NCBI RefSeq assembly: GCF_000011305.1
Contig: NC_004369.1
Span: 1 to 64,000 of the forward strand
DNA: 64,000 bases
Direction of reading: 5' to 3'
Origin: Corynebacterium efficiens YS-314
GTDB taxonomy: Bacteria > Actinomycetota > Actinomycetes > Mycobacteriales > Mycobacteriaceae
In this document: positions 12,372 to 20,820 of the stretch, one piece after another
How positions within the stretch are numbered: the stretch's first letter is position 1
How the letters are laid out: each line of letters starts with the position of its first letter
The notes under the pieces: model-generated
What the model was told of the DNA's origin: nothing
What the model saw: the letters and a program-made list of their open reading frames with translations, nothing else
Database searches by the model: none
Made by a program: the position numbers and the translations under genes

Positions 12372-13030
12372 TCTTTGCGGATGCCCTTCAGGTACAGATT
12401 CTGCCAGAGCCGGACGAAGAAACCGATGCCGAAGGCCGCGAAGACGGTGCCCTCACGCACACCCACCAGGCCACCCATGGTGACCAGTGAGATGATCACG
12501 GCGATGCCCACCAGGGTCCAGTCGACGATCTGCTTGCAGGCACCGAAATCCAGTGTGGTCAGTTTGGTGTTGAGTGCCTGCACGATGGCCTCACCCGGCA
12601 TGAAGGCGATCTGCCCGAGCAGCTGCATGACGATCCCCAGCGCGACCATCATGGTGCCCAGGACAACCAGTACCCAGGCCACCAGGTAGTTCTGGGGATC
12701 CACCCAGCGGGTCAGCCACAGGCTCACATCGCACATCACGCCGAAGAGGATGGAGATCGGCAGCTGCCACAGCATGGTGGCCCTGTAATTACGTCCCAGG
12801 ATCAGGGCGGTGATGATCATGATGATGACATTGACCACCACGGTCCAGGTACCCAGGGAGTAACTGGTGGCAGCCGCCAGGACCGCCGGTGGGGAGGAGA
12901 TGGTGGTGGTGCCCAGGCCGGCGTGGACGGTGATGGCCACGCCGAGGGAGAGGATGAACATCCCGGCCAGGAACAGCATCCATCTGGTTGGCAGGGAGTA
13001 CCGCTGGGCCGGGTTGAGTGAGGTGGCCAC
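12368..13030 (-). CDS. YczE/YitT-like integral membrane protein
   Basis: The 220-residue protein has about five or six hydrophobic segments. It carries the family pattern of a small-molecule-like membrane protein: LGVAITVHAGLGTTTISSPPAV near residue 30, GVMCDVSLWLTRWVDP near 95, and MPGEAIVQALNTK near 145. This fits the YczE/YyaS/YitT group, whose function is unknown. It runs convergently against the P-type ATPase gene and overlaps its last 4 bp, so both share one boundary. It is separated by 3 bp from the minus-strand gene upstream, so they are probably one transcript. Confidence 0.7.
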   Translation of the reverse strand: MATSLNPAQRYSLPTRWMLFLAGMFILSLGVAITVHAGLGTTTISSPPAVLAAATSYSLGTWTVVVNVIIMIITALILGRNYRATMLWQLPISILFGVMCDVSLWLTRWVDPQNYLVAWVLVVLGTMMVALGIVMQLLGQIAFMPGEAIVQALNTKLTTLDFGACKQIVDWTLVGIAVIISLVTMGGLVGVREGTVFAAFGIGFFVRLWQNLYLKGIRKD

Positions 13031-13033
13031 TGT

Positions 13034-13483
13034 CTATCGGGCGTGTTTTTCCACGAGCTGACCGATGGTGGGCAGTTCCTGCTCAACCACCTTGGCGGCC
13101 TTGCCGCGGAGGGTGCCGTACATCTTGGACACACCGGGGATGTTGATGGTGTCGGAGTTGCGGTCGGCCACGCTGAGGATGGCGTCCATGGCGCGGTCCT
13201 TGTTGGCCACCAGGTGGGCACCGAAATCGGTGCCACCGCCGGCGGTGTATTCCTGCCACAGGGGATCCAGGCCCTCGGCCATCTCGGGCATGATGCGGCG
13301 GGAACCCTTGGCCACGATATCGGAGTCGAACTTGGTGGCCGTGCTCAGTGCACCCTTGAGTGCCATGCCGGTGAGACCGGACTGCTTGTCCACGGTGGTG
13401 GTGATGAAGTTGGCCATGTCGGCGACCGCTGCATCGAAACGGTTGCCCACGAGAAGTTCCTTGAGTGAAGTCATGGGGAACAT
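13034..13483 (-). CDS. Conserved actinobacterial protein (DUF6918-like)
   Basis: The 149-residue soluble protein is rich in Ala, Lys and Asp, with no membrane segment or signal peptide. Recognisable stretches are LKELLVGNRFDAAVADMANF near the start and LQ-type helix content through to VVEQELPTIGQLVEKHAR. It resembles a conserved Corynebacteriales protein family of unknown role; the family name is from memory and unchecked. The start could be at 13483 or at the second Met at 13474, which begins MTSLKELL; neither has a clear Shine-Dalgarno. It sits 3 bp before the YczE-like gene. Confidence 0.6.
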   Translation of the reverse strand: MFPMTSLKELLVGNRFDAAVADMANFITTTVDKQSGLTGMALKGALSTATKFDSDIVAKGSRRIMPEMAEGLDPLWQEYTAGGGTDFGAHLVANKDRAMDAILSVADRNSDTINIPGVSKMYGTLRGKAAKVVEQELPTIGQLVEKHAR

Positions 13484-13700
13484 AGTAACGAGAAAAAGAC
13501 CGGCATTCCCGGCAGCCAGCCGGAAACACCGATCTTTCGTCGAGGGGACATCGTCGTGATCCTTCCTCCACAGCGACCCGCGGTTTCACTTGTGTCACTG
13601 CAATCACAACAGTCACACAGTTTACAGCTGGCACCAGAGGGGCGCAATGCACCGGGCCCGGTCGGGGACGGTGGGGCAGTGGGGCGTCGACAAGCACGCC

Positions 13701-13964
13701 TCAGGAGTTCAGGTGCAGCAGGATCCGCCGGGTCGCGGCCGCGAGCTGCCCGTTGCGCCCGCTCAGAGGCCGCAAGGCGGTGATGGTGGAGGCCACGCGC
13801 TCGGCCATGACCTCGGGGGAGTCGTCCACCCGCACGCCGTGGAAACTGGCGCTGCTGACCGCCGCGGCCGCCGCGAGTGCCGCGAAATCGCGCACCCGCA
13901 CGCCGTGGGCCGTGCACACCTCATCGGCGATGAGCAGCATCTGTTCGGCGCTGAGCCCCCTCAC
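13701..13964 (-). CDS. Doc-like (Fic-fold) small protein with degenerate active motif
   Basis: The 87-residue protein overlaps the preceding RHH gene by 4 bp. Its pattern follows Doc/death-on-curing toxins: an N-terminal LSAEQMLLIADEV, a central VRVRDFAALAAAAA, and LRPLSGRNGQLAAATRRIL where Doc has HxFxDGNKR. The first His is replaced by Arg and the Asp by Arg, and the protein is shorter than Doc (about 125 residues). It is therefore probably catalytically weak or inactive as an AMP- or phospho-transferase. The fold assignment rests on pattern alone. Confidence 0.55.
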   Translation of the reverse strand: MRGLSAEQMLLIADEVCTAHGVRVRDFAALAAAAAVSSASFHGVRVDDSPEVMAERVASTITALRPLSGRNGQLAAATRRILLHLNS

Positions 13965-14170
13965 CGCGAATGCCTGAGGCGCTTGTCGACGTCCGCATAT
14001 TCCGGCACGTACACCCGCGCCAGGTCCGCGACTTCCGCATCGGCGACGACGCGGGCCGCCGCCGCCACCATCGCGCGGATCGCCGCCTCCTGCTTGCTGG
14101 AGCCCTGGGCGCGGGCGAGCAGGGTGAGCGCCCGGTCCTGATCATCGGTGAGTCTCAAGGTCATGGCCAT
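13961..14170 (-). CDS. Ribbon-helix-helix-type antitoxin-like protein
   Basis: The 69-residue protein opens MAMTLRLTDDQDRALTLLARAQGSSKQEAA, matching the strand-helix-helix arrangement of small RHH repressors. It ends in an acidic/basic tail (VYVPEYADVDKRLRHSR) able to wrap a partner. It is first in a two-gene unit with the Doc-like gene, start and stop overlapping by 4 bp, the usual antitoxin-toxin order. A shorter start at the second Met (MTLRL) is possible. Confidence 0.6.
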   Translation of the reverse strand: MAMTLRLTDDQDRALTLLARAQGSSKQEAAIRAMVAAAARVVADAEVADLARVYVPEYADVDKRLRHSR

Positions 14171-14296
14171 GAGGGAAATGGTATCAGTCTGGTATCGTAT
14201 CTGGCCTGGATGTGGCCGGAAACGAATTCTGAGGGCGGTTTTCCGGGGTGTGACGGGTATGATTGGGGAAGTTCAACCACCATTGGAAGGTAACTA

Positions 14297-16888
14297 GTGA
14301 GCGACGACAATAACGAGACGTTTGACCGCATCCAACCCATTGACATCAATGAGGAGATGCAGTCGAGCTACATCGACTACGCCATGTCGGTCATCGTGGG
14401 ACGCGCCCTCCCCGAGGTCCGCGACGGTATGAAACCGGTGCACCGCCGTGTGCTGTACGCGATGTATGACAACGGCTACCGCCCCGACCGCAGCTACGTG
14501 AAGTCCGCGAAGCCGGTGGCGGACACCATGGGTAACTACCACCCGCACGGTGACACCGCGATCTATGACACCCTGGTGCGCATGGCCCAGCCGTGGTCCA
14601 TGCGCTACCCACTCGTCGACGGCCAGGGCAACTTCGGTTCCCGCGGCAACGACGGCCCCGCCGCCATGCGTTACACCGAGTGCCGCATGACCCCGCTGGC
14701 CATGGAGATGGTCCGCGACATCCGCGAGAACACCGTCAACTTCTCCCCGAACTACGACGGCAAGACCACCGAACCGGATGTCCTGCCCTCCCGTGTGCCC
14801 AACCTGCTGATGAACGGTTCCGGCGGTATTGCCGTGGGTATGGCCACCAACATCCCACCGCACAACCTCAATGAGCTTGCCGACGCCATCTTCTGGCTCC
14901 TCGAGAACCCCGACGCCGACGAGGCCACCGCGCTGGAAAAGTGCATGGAGTTTGTCAAGGGCCCGGATTTCCCGACCGCCGGCCTCATCATCGGTGACAA
15001 GGGCATCCACGATGCCTACACCACCGGCCGCGGCTCCATCCGCATGCGCGGTGTCACCTCCATCGAGGAGGAGGGCAACCGCACCGTCATCGTCATCACC
15101 GAGCTGCCGTACCAGGTCAACCCGGATAATCTGATCTCCAACATCGCGGAGCAGGTCCGTGACGGCAAGCTGGTGGGCATCTCCAAGATCGAGGATGAGT
15201 CCTCCGACCGCGTGGGTATGCGCATCGTGGTCACCCTCAAGCGTGACGCCGTGCCGCGCGTGGTGCTCAACAACCTGTTCAAGCACTCCCAGCTGCAGTC
15301 CAACTTCGGTGCCAACATGCTCTCCATCGTCGATGGTGTGCCCCGCACCCTGCGTCTGGATCAGATGCTGCGCTACTACGTGGCACACCAGATCGAGGTC
15401 ATCGTCCGCCGCACCCAGTACCGTCTGGACCAGGCGGAGAAGCGCGCCCACATCCTGCGCGGCCTGGTCAAGGCCCTGGACATGCTCGACGAGGTCATCG
15501 CCCTGATCCGCCGCAGCCCCACCGTGGAGGAGGCCCGCGACGGCCTCATGAGCCTGCTCGACGTGGACCAGATCCAGGCGGATGCCATCCTGGAGATGCA
15601 GCTGCGCCGCCTGGCCGCCCTGGAGCGCGAGAAGATCGTCAACGAGCTCAATGAGCTGGAGACCATCATCGCCGACCTCAAGGACATCCTGGCCAGCCCC
15701 GAGCGGCAGCGTGCCATCGTCCGCGACGAGCTCGCCGAGATCGTGGAGAAGTACGGCGATGAGCGCCGCTCCCAGATCATCGCCGCCACCGGTGATGTCT
15801 CCGAGGAGGACCTCATCGCCCGGGAGAACGTGGTGGTCACCATCACCTCCACCGGTTACGCCAAGCGCACCAAGGTCGATGCCTACAAGTCCCAGAAGCG
15901 TGGTGGCAAGGGCGTGCGCGGTGCGGAGCTGAAGCAGGACGACATCGTCCGTCACTTCTTCGTCAGCTCCACCCACGACTGGATCCTGTTCTTCACCAAC
16001 TTCGGTCGCGTGTACCGCCTCAAGGCCTATGAACTGCCCGAGGCCTCCCGCACCGCACGTGGCCAGCACGTGGCCAACCTGCTGGAATTCCAGCCGGAGG
16101 AGCGTATCGCCCAGGTCATCCAGATCCAGACCTACGAGGATGCCCCCTACCTGGTCCTGGCCACCGCCCAGGGGCGGGTGAAGAAGTCCCGCCTCACCGA
16201 CTACGAATCCGCCCGCTCCGCCGGCCTGATCGCCATCAACCTCAACGACGGCGACCGCCTCATCGGTGCCGCGCTTGTCGACGAAGGCGACGACATCCTG
16301 CTCACCTCCGAGTACGGCCAGGCCATCCGCTTCACCGCCGACGATGAGCAGCTGCGCCCCATGGGCCGTGCCACCGCCGGTGTCAAGGGCATGCGCTTCC
16401 GCGAGGGTGATCAGCTGCTGGCTATGAGCGTGGTCCGCGACGGCGAGTTCCTGCTGGTGGCCACCTCCGGTGGTTACGGCAAGCGCACCCCCATCTCCGA
16501 GTACTCCACCCAGGGTCGCGGCGGTCTCGGTGTGGTGACCTTCAAGTACACCCCGAAGCGTGGACGCCTCATCGGTGCCCTCGCCGTGGAGGAGGACGAC
16601 GAGATCTTCGCCATCACCTCCGCCGGCGGTGTCATCCGCACCGAGGTCAACCAGATCCGCCCGTCCTCCCGCGCCACCATGGGTGTGCGCCTGGTCAACC
16701 TGCAGGACGACGTGGAACTGCTCGCCATCGACAAGAACGTCGAGGAGGAGGGCGAGGAGGAAGCCGAGGCAGTGGCCAAGGGCAACGTCGATGGCCCGGC
16801 CTCCAAGATCCCCGGTAAGAAGGCAGCTGCGGCGGTTGATGCCGACGCCGACGCCGGGGACACCGACTCTGCTGACGGCGAGGAGTAG
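14297..16888 (+). CDS. gyrA: DNA gyrase subunit A
   Basis: GyrA cuts and rejoins DNA in the gyrase A2B2 complex. The 863-residue protein has the catalytic Tyr in AMRYTECRM near residue 126 and a quinolone-resistance region [13 protein letters not shown] near residue 90. In that region Thr occupies the E. coli Ser83 position and Asp the Asp87 position. The C-terminal beta-pinwheel starts near residue 510 and includes the GyrA box QKRGGKG. The last 45 residues are acidic and Ala-rich. The GTG start is preceded by GGAAGGTAA. The neighbour DUF3566 gene begins 3 bp after the stop, so they are one operon. Confidence 0.98.
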   Translation: MSDDNNETFDRIQPIDINEEMQSSYIDYAMSVIVGRALPEVRDGMKPVHRRVLYAMYDNGYRPDRSYVKSAKPVADTMGNYHPHGDTAIYDTLVRMAQPWSMRYPLVDGQGNFGSRGNDGPAAMRYTECRMTPLAMEMVRDIRENTVNFSPNYDGKTTEPDVLPSRVPNLLMNGSGGIAVGMATNIPPHNLNELADAIFWLLENPDADEATALEKCMEFVKGPDFPTAGLIIGDKGIHDAYTTGRGSIRMRGVTSIEEEGNRTVIVITELPYQVNPDNLISNIAEQVRDGKLVGISKIEDESSDRVGMRIVVTLKRDAVPRVVLNNLFKHSQLQSNFGANMLSIVDGVPRTLRLDQMLRYYVAHQIEVIVRRTQYRLDQAEKRAHILRGLVKALDMLDEVIALIRRSPTVEEARDGLMSLLDVDQIQADAILEMQLRRLAALEREKIVNELNELETIIADLKDILASPERQRAIVRDELAEIVEKYGDERRSQIIAATGDVSEEDLIARENVVVTITSTGYAKRTKVDAYKSQKRGGKGVRGAELKQDDIVRHFFVSSTHDWILFFTNFGRVYRLKAYELPEASRTARGQHVANLLEFQPEERIAQVIQIQTYEDAPYLVLATAQGRVKKSRLTDYESARSAGLIAINLNDGDRLIGAALVDEGDDILLTSEYGQAIRFTADDEQLRPMGRATAGVKGMRFREGDQLLAMSVVRDGEFLLVATSGGYGKRTPISEYSTQGRGGLGVVTFKYTPKRGRLIGALAVEEDDEIFAITSAGGVIRTEVNQIRPSSRATMGVRLVNLQDDVELLAIDKNVEEEGEEEAEAVAKGNVDGPASKIPGKKAAAAVDADADAGDTDSADGEE

Positions 16889-16891
16889 CAC

Positions 16892-17236
16892 GTGGCAACC
16901 AGAGACGTAACGATCACCCGCATCTCACCACTGTCCACCTTCCGGGTGGCGCTGGCACTGTCCATCATCGGACTGGTCGCCTGGATCATCTGCGTGGTTG
17001 TTCTGTATGTGGGCCTGGACGCCGCGGGTGTCTGGCAGAACGTCAACGACGTCATCGGTGGCGTCGGTGGTGAGCAGGCGATCACCTTCGGACTCGTCCT
17101 GAGTATCTCCGCGCTCCTAGGGGCGATTGTCGCCATCACCATCGCGATCCTCGCACCCCTGACCGCGATCATCTACAACGCGATCGTCGACCTCTTCGGT
17201 GGCCTCACCGTGCAGCTGCAGGAGGAAGTCGATTAA
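16892..17236 (+). CDS. DUF3566 membrane protein
   Basis: The 114-residue protein has two hydrophobic segments (about 22-46 and 64-92) and the DUF3566 pattern RISPLSTFRVALALSIIGLVAW. Its start codon GTG lies 3 bp after the gyrA stop. The gene is conserved directly downstream of gyrA in mycobacteria and corynebacteria, followed by tRNA-Ile and tRNA-Ala as here. Function is unknown. A hairpin terminator follows at 17261. Confidence 0.85.
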   Translation: MATRDVTITRISPLSTFRVALALSIIGLVAWIICVVVLYVGLDAAGVWQNVNDVIGGVGGEQAITFGLVLSISALLGAIVAITIAILAPLTAIIYNAIVDLFGGLTVQLQEEVD

Positions 17237-17260
17237 CTCCCACCCATAAACAGGGAACAC

Positions 17261-17300
17261 ATCCGCTGGCAGCCATTAATAGATGGTTTGACCAGCGGAT
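17261..17300 (+). terminator. Hairpin after gyrA-DUF3566
   Basis: The 9-bp arms ATCCGCTGG/CCAGCGGAT (17261-17269 and 17292-17300) enclose a shorter inner stem. It lies just past the DUF3566 stop and ahead of the tRNAs. Confidence 0.6.
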
Positions 17301-17344
17301 TTGCGTCTCTCGTGAACTGTGGGTAAAGTTCTATTTCGTTCCCA

Positions 17345-17421
17345 GGGCCTATAGCTCAGTCGGTTAGAGCGCATCGCTGATAACGATGAGGTCGCAAGTT
17401 CGATTCTTGCTAGGCCCACCA
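17345..17421 (+). tRNA. tRNA-Ile (GAT)
   Basis: Acceptor arms GGGCCTA and TAGGCCC pair. The D-arm is TAGCTCAGTCGGTTAGAGC, the anticodon loop CTGATAA reads GAT, and the T-loop is GTTCGATTC. The discriminator A is followed by an encoded CCA (17419-17421). Confidence 0.95.
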
Positions 17422-17428
17422 GGAACAT

Positions 17429-17501
17429 GGGGCATTAGCTCAGTTGGTAGAGCACCTGCTTTGCAAGCAGGATGTCAGGAGTTCGATTCTCCTATGCTCC
17501 A
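17429..17501 (+). tRNA. tRNA-Ala (TGC)
   Basis: Acceptor arms GGGGCAT and ATGCTCC pair with one G-T. The anticodon loop TTTGCAA reads TGC, and the T-loop is GTTCGATTC. No CCA is encoded. It lies 7 bp after tRNA-Ile, so the two are almost certainly co-transcribed. Confidence 0.95.
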
Positions 17502-17506
17502 CAGAT

Positions 17507-17543
17507 AACCACCTCAGGATTTCAAGTCCTGAGGTGGTTTTTT
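17507..17543 (+). terminator. Terminator after the tRNA pair
   Basis: The 13-bp arms AACCACCTCAGGA and TCCTGAGGTGGTT, with a 7-nt loop, are followed by a T-tract. This is a textbook intrinsic terminator. Confidence 0.9.
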
Positions 17544-17584
17544 GTTATGTGTACCCGGGGGAGTGCACGCTGTTTCCTTCCGGA

Positions 17585-19240
17585 TTAACCCGGGATCGCG
17601 TTATCGGTTACTGGTGACAGATCAATGCTCGGCCAGTCCTGCACATCGCGCAGGAGTTGCCGGTCATGGGAGGACAGGACAACAGCTGCCTGGGTGGCGC
17701 GGAGGGCGTCGGTGAGCTCGTCGACAAGCGTGATGGAGAGGTGGTTGGTCGGTTCGTCGAGAAGCAGCACGTGGGGACGTGCGGCGAGCACGAGCGCTAA
17801 ATCGAGGCGTCGTTGCTGGCCCATTGACAGCTCGCTCACCCGCTTGTCCAGCTCCGATGGTTTCAATAATCCGAGCTGGGAGATGCCGGTGGCCTCCGAG
17901 GGAGGGACTAGCCCGGCGCTGACGAGTGCACTGAGGTGGGTGGTGTAGACCTCGCCGGCCCGCCGGTCAGAGGGGAGATGTGATTCCTGGTGGAGAAAAC
18001 CCACCCGGATCCCGTCGGCTGTGCGCACCACCCCGGTATCCGGTGCGAGTTCACCAGCGGCGACCCTGAGCAGGGTGGATTTCCCGGCCCCGTTGGGTCC
18101 GGTCACCACGAGCCGACCACCCCGCGACAGTGAGAACGACACCGGGCCGGGCAAACGCCCGGTGACGCTGACGTTCTCCACACTCAACAACGTCACACCG
18201 GTCCGGGTGGGCAGTTCCGGGAAACGGAAGACCAGGGGTGGTTCAGGCACCGTGATGGCGTGGGCCTCGAGGGCCTCGCGTCGGCGGTGGACATTCTGCA
18301 CGAGACCACCCGCCCGGGTGGCCCGGCCGTGCTTGTTGCTTCCCTTACCGGGGCGCCACCCGGAGATGAGCCGGTTCTGGGCGGCGCTGAGATCATCCTG
18401 CAGACGTGTTCGTTCCTCCTGCTGTCTGGTGTACTGCTGTTCCCAGCGCTCGCGTTCGGCCGCGCGACCCTCCCGGTAACCCGCGTAACCATTTCCGTAG
18501 ATCCGCGGGCGGTCGTCCGGGGTGGGATCAAGATCGACGATGGTGTCCGCGAAATCCGACAGGAGTGCCCTGTCATGACTGACGATCACCACCCCGCCAT
18601 TACGGCTCTTGAGCTGGGCAGTCAGGAAGTCGAGTCCGCCGCGGTCGAGATGGTTGGTGGGTTCGTCGAGCAGGAGGAAATCATCGTCGGCACCCAGGAG
18701 GCAGGCCAGGCGCACCCGGTAACGCTGACCGACCGACAGTTCCGCCAGGGGGCGGGCGGTGTCAGTTTCCGCGTCGAGTGCCTCGAGGGCGATCTGCACG
18801 CGTCGTTCAGCATCCCAGGCATCGAGAGCCTCGGCGTGCTCCAGTGCGGAGGCATATTCTGCGGTGGCGAGCTCTGTTCCGTCGGCAAGCAGGCGGCCTG
18901 CCGCATCGAGCCGCGCCAACGCGGCCAGCGGTTCGGCGATGGCCTGGGCGATGACCTCGCCGACGGTGCGGTGATCCGAGGAGTCCATTTCCTGCTCGGC
19001 CACCCCGATCGTGCCGATGCACTGCACGGTGCCACTGTCGGGAATGAGGGTACCTGCGAGCACATGGAGCAGGGTTGATTTCCCCCGTCCGTTCTCACCG
19101 ACGATTGCCACGCGTGACGACGGGGTGAGGATGAGATCAACATGATGGAGAACAGGGTTGGTGCCTCTCATGACTGATACGTCGGAGGCGGTGAGTTGCG
19201 CGCGGGCGCGCGCGGGAAGACGGCGGATAGCGGTCTGCAT
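17585..19240 (-). CDS. ABC-F family ATPase (ribosome-protection type)
   Basis: ABC-F proteins carry two ATPase domains and no membrane part; many rescue antibiotic-stalled ribosomes. The start at 19240 (MQTAIRRLPARARAQ) is chosen because AAGGACTAG precedes it; this gives 551 residues. Walker A motifs are GENGRGKSTLL and GPNGAGKSTLL; signatures are LSVGQRYR and LSMGQQRR; Walker B-linked LLLDEPTNHL occurs twice. The linker between the domains is basic (GWRPGKGSNKHGRATRAGGL). The closest sense is a macrolide/lincosamide-type resistance ABC-F. Specificity cannot be read. A long leader with a mini-ORF precedes it. Confidence 0.85.
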   Translation of the reverse strand: MQTAIRRLPARARAQLTASDVSVMRGTNPVLHHVDLILTPSSRVAIVGENGRGKSTLLHVLAGTLIPDSGTVQCIGTIGVAEQEMDSSDHRTVGEVIAQAIAEPLAALARLDAAGRLLADGTELATAEYASALEHAEALDAWDAERRVQIALEALDAETDTARPLAELSVGQRYRVRLACLLGADDDFLLLDEPTNHLDRGGLDFLTAQLKSRNGGVVIVSHDRALLSDFADTIVDLDPTPDDRPRIYGNGYAGYREGRAAERERWEQQYTRQQEERTRLQDDLSAAQNRLISGWRPGKGSNKHGRATRAGGLVQNVHRRREALEAHAITVPEPPLVFRFPELPTRTGVTLLSVENVSVTGRLPGPVSFSLSRGGRLVVTGPNGAGKSTLLRVAAGELAPDTGVVRTADGIRVGFLHQESHLPSDRRAGEVYTTHLSALVSAGLVPPSEATGISQLGLLKPSELDKRVSELSMGQQRRLDLALVLAARPHVLLLDEPTNHLSITLVDELTDALRATQAAVVLSSHDRQLLRDVQDWPSIDLSPVTDNAIPG

Positions 19241-19382
19241 TTCTAGTCCTTTTACACAGGCGCACCCCACACCACAGGTATCGGCGGATGGGCACGCGAG
19301 ATGACGGCGACCCTGAGGGCCAGAACGAGTGGCTTCCGCAGGCTCGGAGAAACTCAACGAGAGCGGTCAGCCGACTCAGCCG

Positions 19383-19403
19383 TTACAGGAAATACAGATG
19401 CAT
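19383..19403 (-). CDS. Candidate leader peptide MHLYFL upstream of the ABC-F gene
   Basis: On the minus strand ATG CAT CTG TAT TTC CTG TAA begins 7 nt after TATACT, a good -10 hexamer, so translation might start at or near the transcript 5' end. The ORF is 143 bp upstream of the ABC-F start. Short leader peptides that stall ribosomes regulate many ABC-F and Erm genes; that this one does is inference. Confidence 0.4.
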   Translation of the reverse strand: MHLYFL

Positions 19404-19522
19404 GCGTGCAAGTATACCCGGCAAGAAGGGTTCACTGAAGTGCTCGCTGAAGTGTTCAGTGCAGAACACCTGGCAGGACACTCAGGCCGAGACGATCCGA
19501 GGTCACAACCCCCGTGCCTTCC

Positions 19523-19559
19523 TGTGTATCGTTAAAACAATTTGTTTTATCGATACACA
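19523..19559. promoter_or_regulatory. Long palindrome upstream of lacI-type gene
   Basis: The arms TGTGTATCGTTAAAACAA and TTGTTTTATCGATACACA (19523-19540 and 19542-19559, 37 bp overall) are complementary except at one pair each side of the centre. It lies 32 bp before the regulator's start codon. This is a likely autoregulatory operator. Confidence 0.65.
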
Positions 19560-19591
19560 AGCCACAACTGCCCGCCCTGGAAGACCGTCCC

Positions 19592-20725
19592 ATGCCCACT
19601 CCCCAGAACCAGCCAGCCCCACAGTCCGAGCCCCAGCCCGAGCCACAGCCCGAGCCACAGCCACAACCCCTTCCCCGCAGGCCCCGGCGCAAACACCCCA
19701 CCATGGCCGATGTCGCCGAGGCTGCCGGTGTGTCGGTGATGACGGTCTCCTATGCCTACAACCACCCCGACCGCGTGGCGGCACATACCCGGGAACGGGT
19801 GCTGGCCACAGCTGAGACAATCGGTTATAAACGCCCCCACCCCACCGCGTCGGCACTGCGTCGGGGTGCGCCGTTGCAGATCGGGATCGTGTTGGGTGAA
19901 CACCTCACCTATGCCTTTGATGATCCGGTGGCGTCCGCCTTCCTCTCTGGTGTGGCCAGTGAGTGTGTCATCCGTGGGATGGGCATGACCATGATCCCGG
20001 TGACCGGTGAGGAGGGTCCGAAGGATTCCGCGCGGATCCTGTCGATGGATGTGGCCGGGTATATAGTGTGGGCGACCTCGGATGACAACCCCCTGCTGGA
20101 TGCGCTGGAGGAAACCGGTCAGCCCGTGGTGGTCAGCGGTGGCCCGGCGCGCGAGGGCTGGGGGTTGGTGCATCTGGATGACACCGCCGCTGCCCGGGAG
20201 GTCGCGCGCCTGGCGCTTCATGGGCGTCAGCATCCGGCGATCATTGCCTTGCCGGAGGCGCAGCACCGCACGCAGGCGTTGCGTTATGGGCCGGATCCGC
20301 AGGCCACCACCTTCGAGGTGCACCGCCGCAGGCTGGAGGGTTACCGTGCGGCTGTTGAGGAGGCCGGTTTGAACTGGGCGGATGTGCCGGTGTTGTTCCT
20401 GGGGCGTAACGATGGTGATGAGGCACGTGAGGGCGTCGACAAGCTCCTGCTGCACCACCCGGCCACCGACGCCCTGCTCTGCATGAGCGACCAGATCGCG
20501 CTCGGCGCGCTGCCCGTCATCCGCGCCTCGGGGCGCGCGGTACCCGGCGCGATCACGGTGACCGGGTGGGATGACGGGCCCGCGGCTGAGCGTGCGGGCC
20601 TGACCACGGTGCGCCAGTCTCTGCGCGACCAGGGGGTGCTGTGTGCACGGATGCTTTTCGACGATCACCTCACCGCGCTCGAGGCCCCCTGCTCCGTCAT
20701 CACCCGCTCCACCACCGCTGGTTAA
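19592..20725 (+). CDS. LacI-family transcriptional regulator
   Basis: The 377-residue protein starts at 19592; a longer frame would place the palindromic operator inside the coding region. Residues 1-33 are an unusual Pro/Gln/Glu repeat (EPQPEPQPEPQPQP). The HTH follows (MADVAEAAGVSVMTVSYAYN), with the LacI hinge at about 75-90 and the periplasmic-binding-like ligand domain to the C-terminus. The ligand is probably a sugar. It precedes a substrate-binding protein, permease and ATPase on the same strand and is probably their repressor. Confidence 0.88.
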   Translation: MPTPQNQPAPQSEPQPEPQPEPQPQPLPRRPRRKHPTMADVAEAAGVSVMTVSYAYNHPDRVAAHTRERVLATAETIGYKRPHPTASALRRGAPLQIGIVLGEHLTYAFDDPVASAFLSGVASECVIRGMGMTMIPVTGEEGPKDSARILSMDVAGYIVWATSDDNPLLDALEETGQPVVVSGGPAREGWGLVHLDDTAAAREVARLALHGRQHPAIIALPEAQHRTQALRYGPDPQATTFEVHRRRLEGYRAAVEEAGLNWADVPVLFLGRNDGDEAREGVDKLLLHHPATDALLCMSDQIALGALPVIRASGRAVPGAITVTGWDDGPAAERAGLTTVRQSLRDQGVLCARMLFDDHLTALEAPCSVITRSTTAG

Positions 20726-20784
20726 AGCGTCAGTTAAACCCCAGCAAGAACCATCTGAATCGATCAACCATGCTGGTCAGATGT

Positions 20785-20818
20785 TTGACTTGGGTCTGTG
20801 ACCTGCGTTGACTTGGGT
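20785..20818. repeat. Two 11-bp direct repeats before the ABC importer
   Basis: TTGACTTGGGT occurs at 20785-20795 and 20808-20818, 23 bp apart centre to centre, immediately upstream of the GTG start at 20821. Each copy contains a TTGACT, a possible -35. About 30 bp upstream lie CATCTGA/TCAGATG arms (20752-20783) that could be a regulator site. Confidence 0.5.
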
Positions 20819-20820
20819 AG

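Noticed and set aside
14294..16891. 865-codon open frame on the strand opposite gyrA
   Set aside because: It is the antisense shadow of a high-GC gene. It has no recognisable domain and repeats Gly/Val/Leu/His-rich composition.
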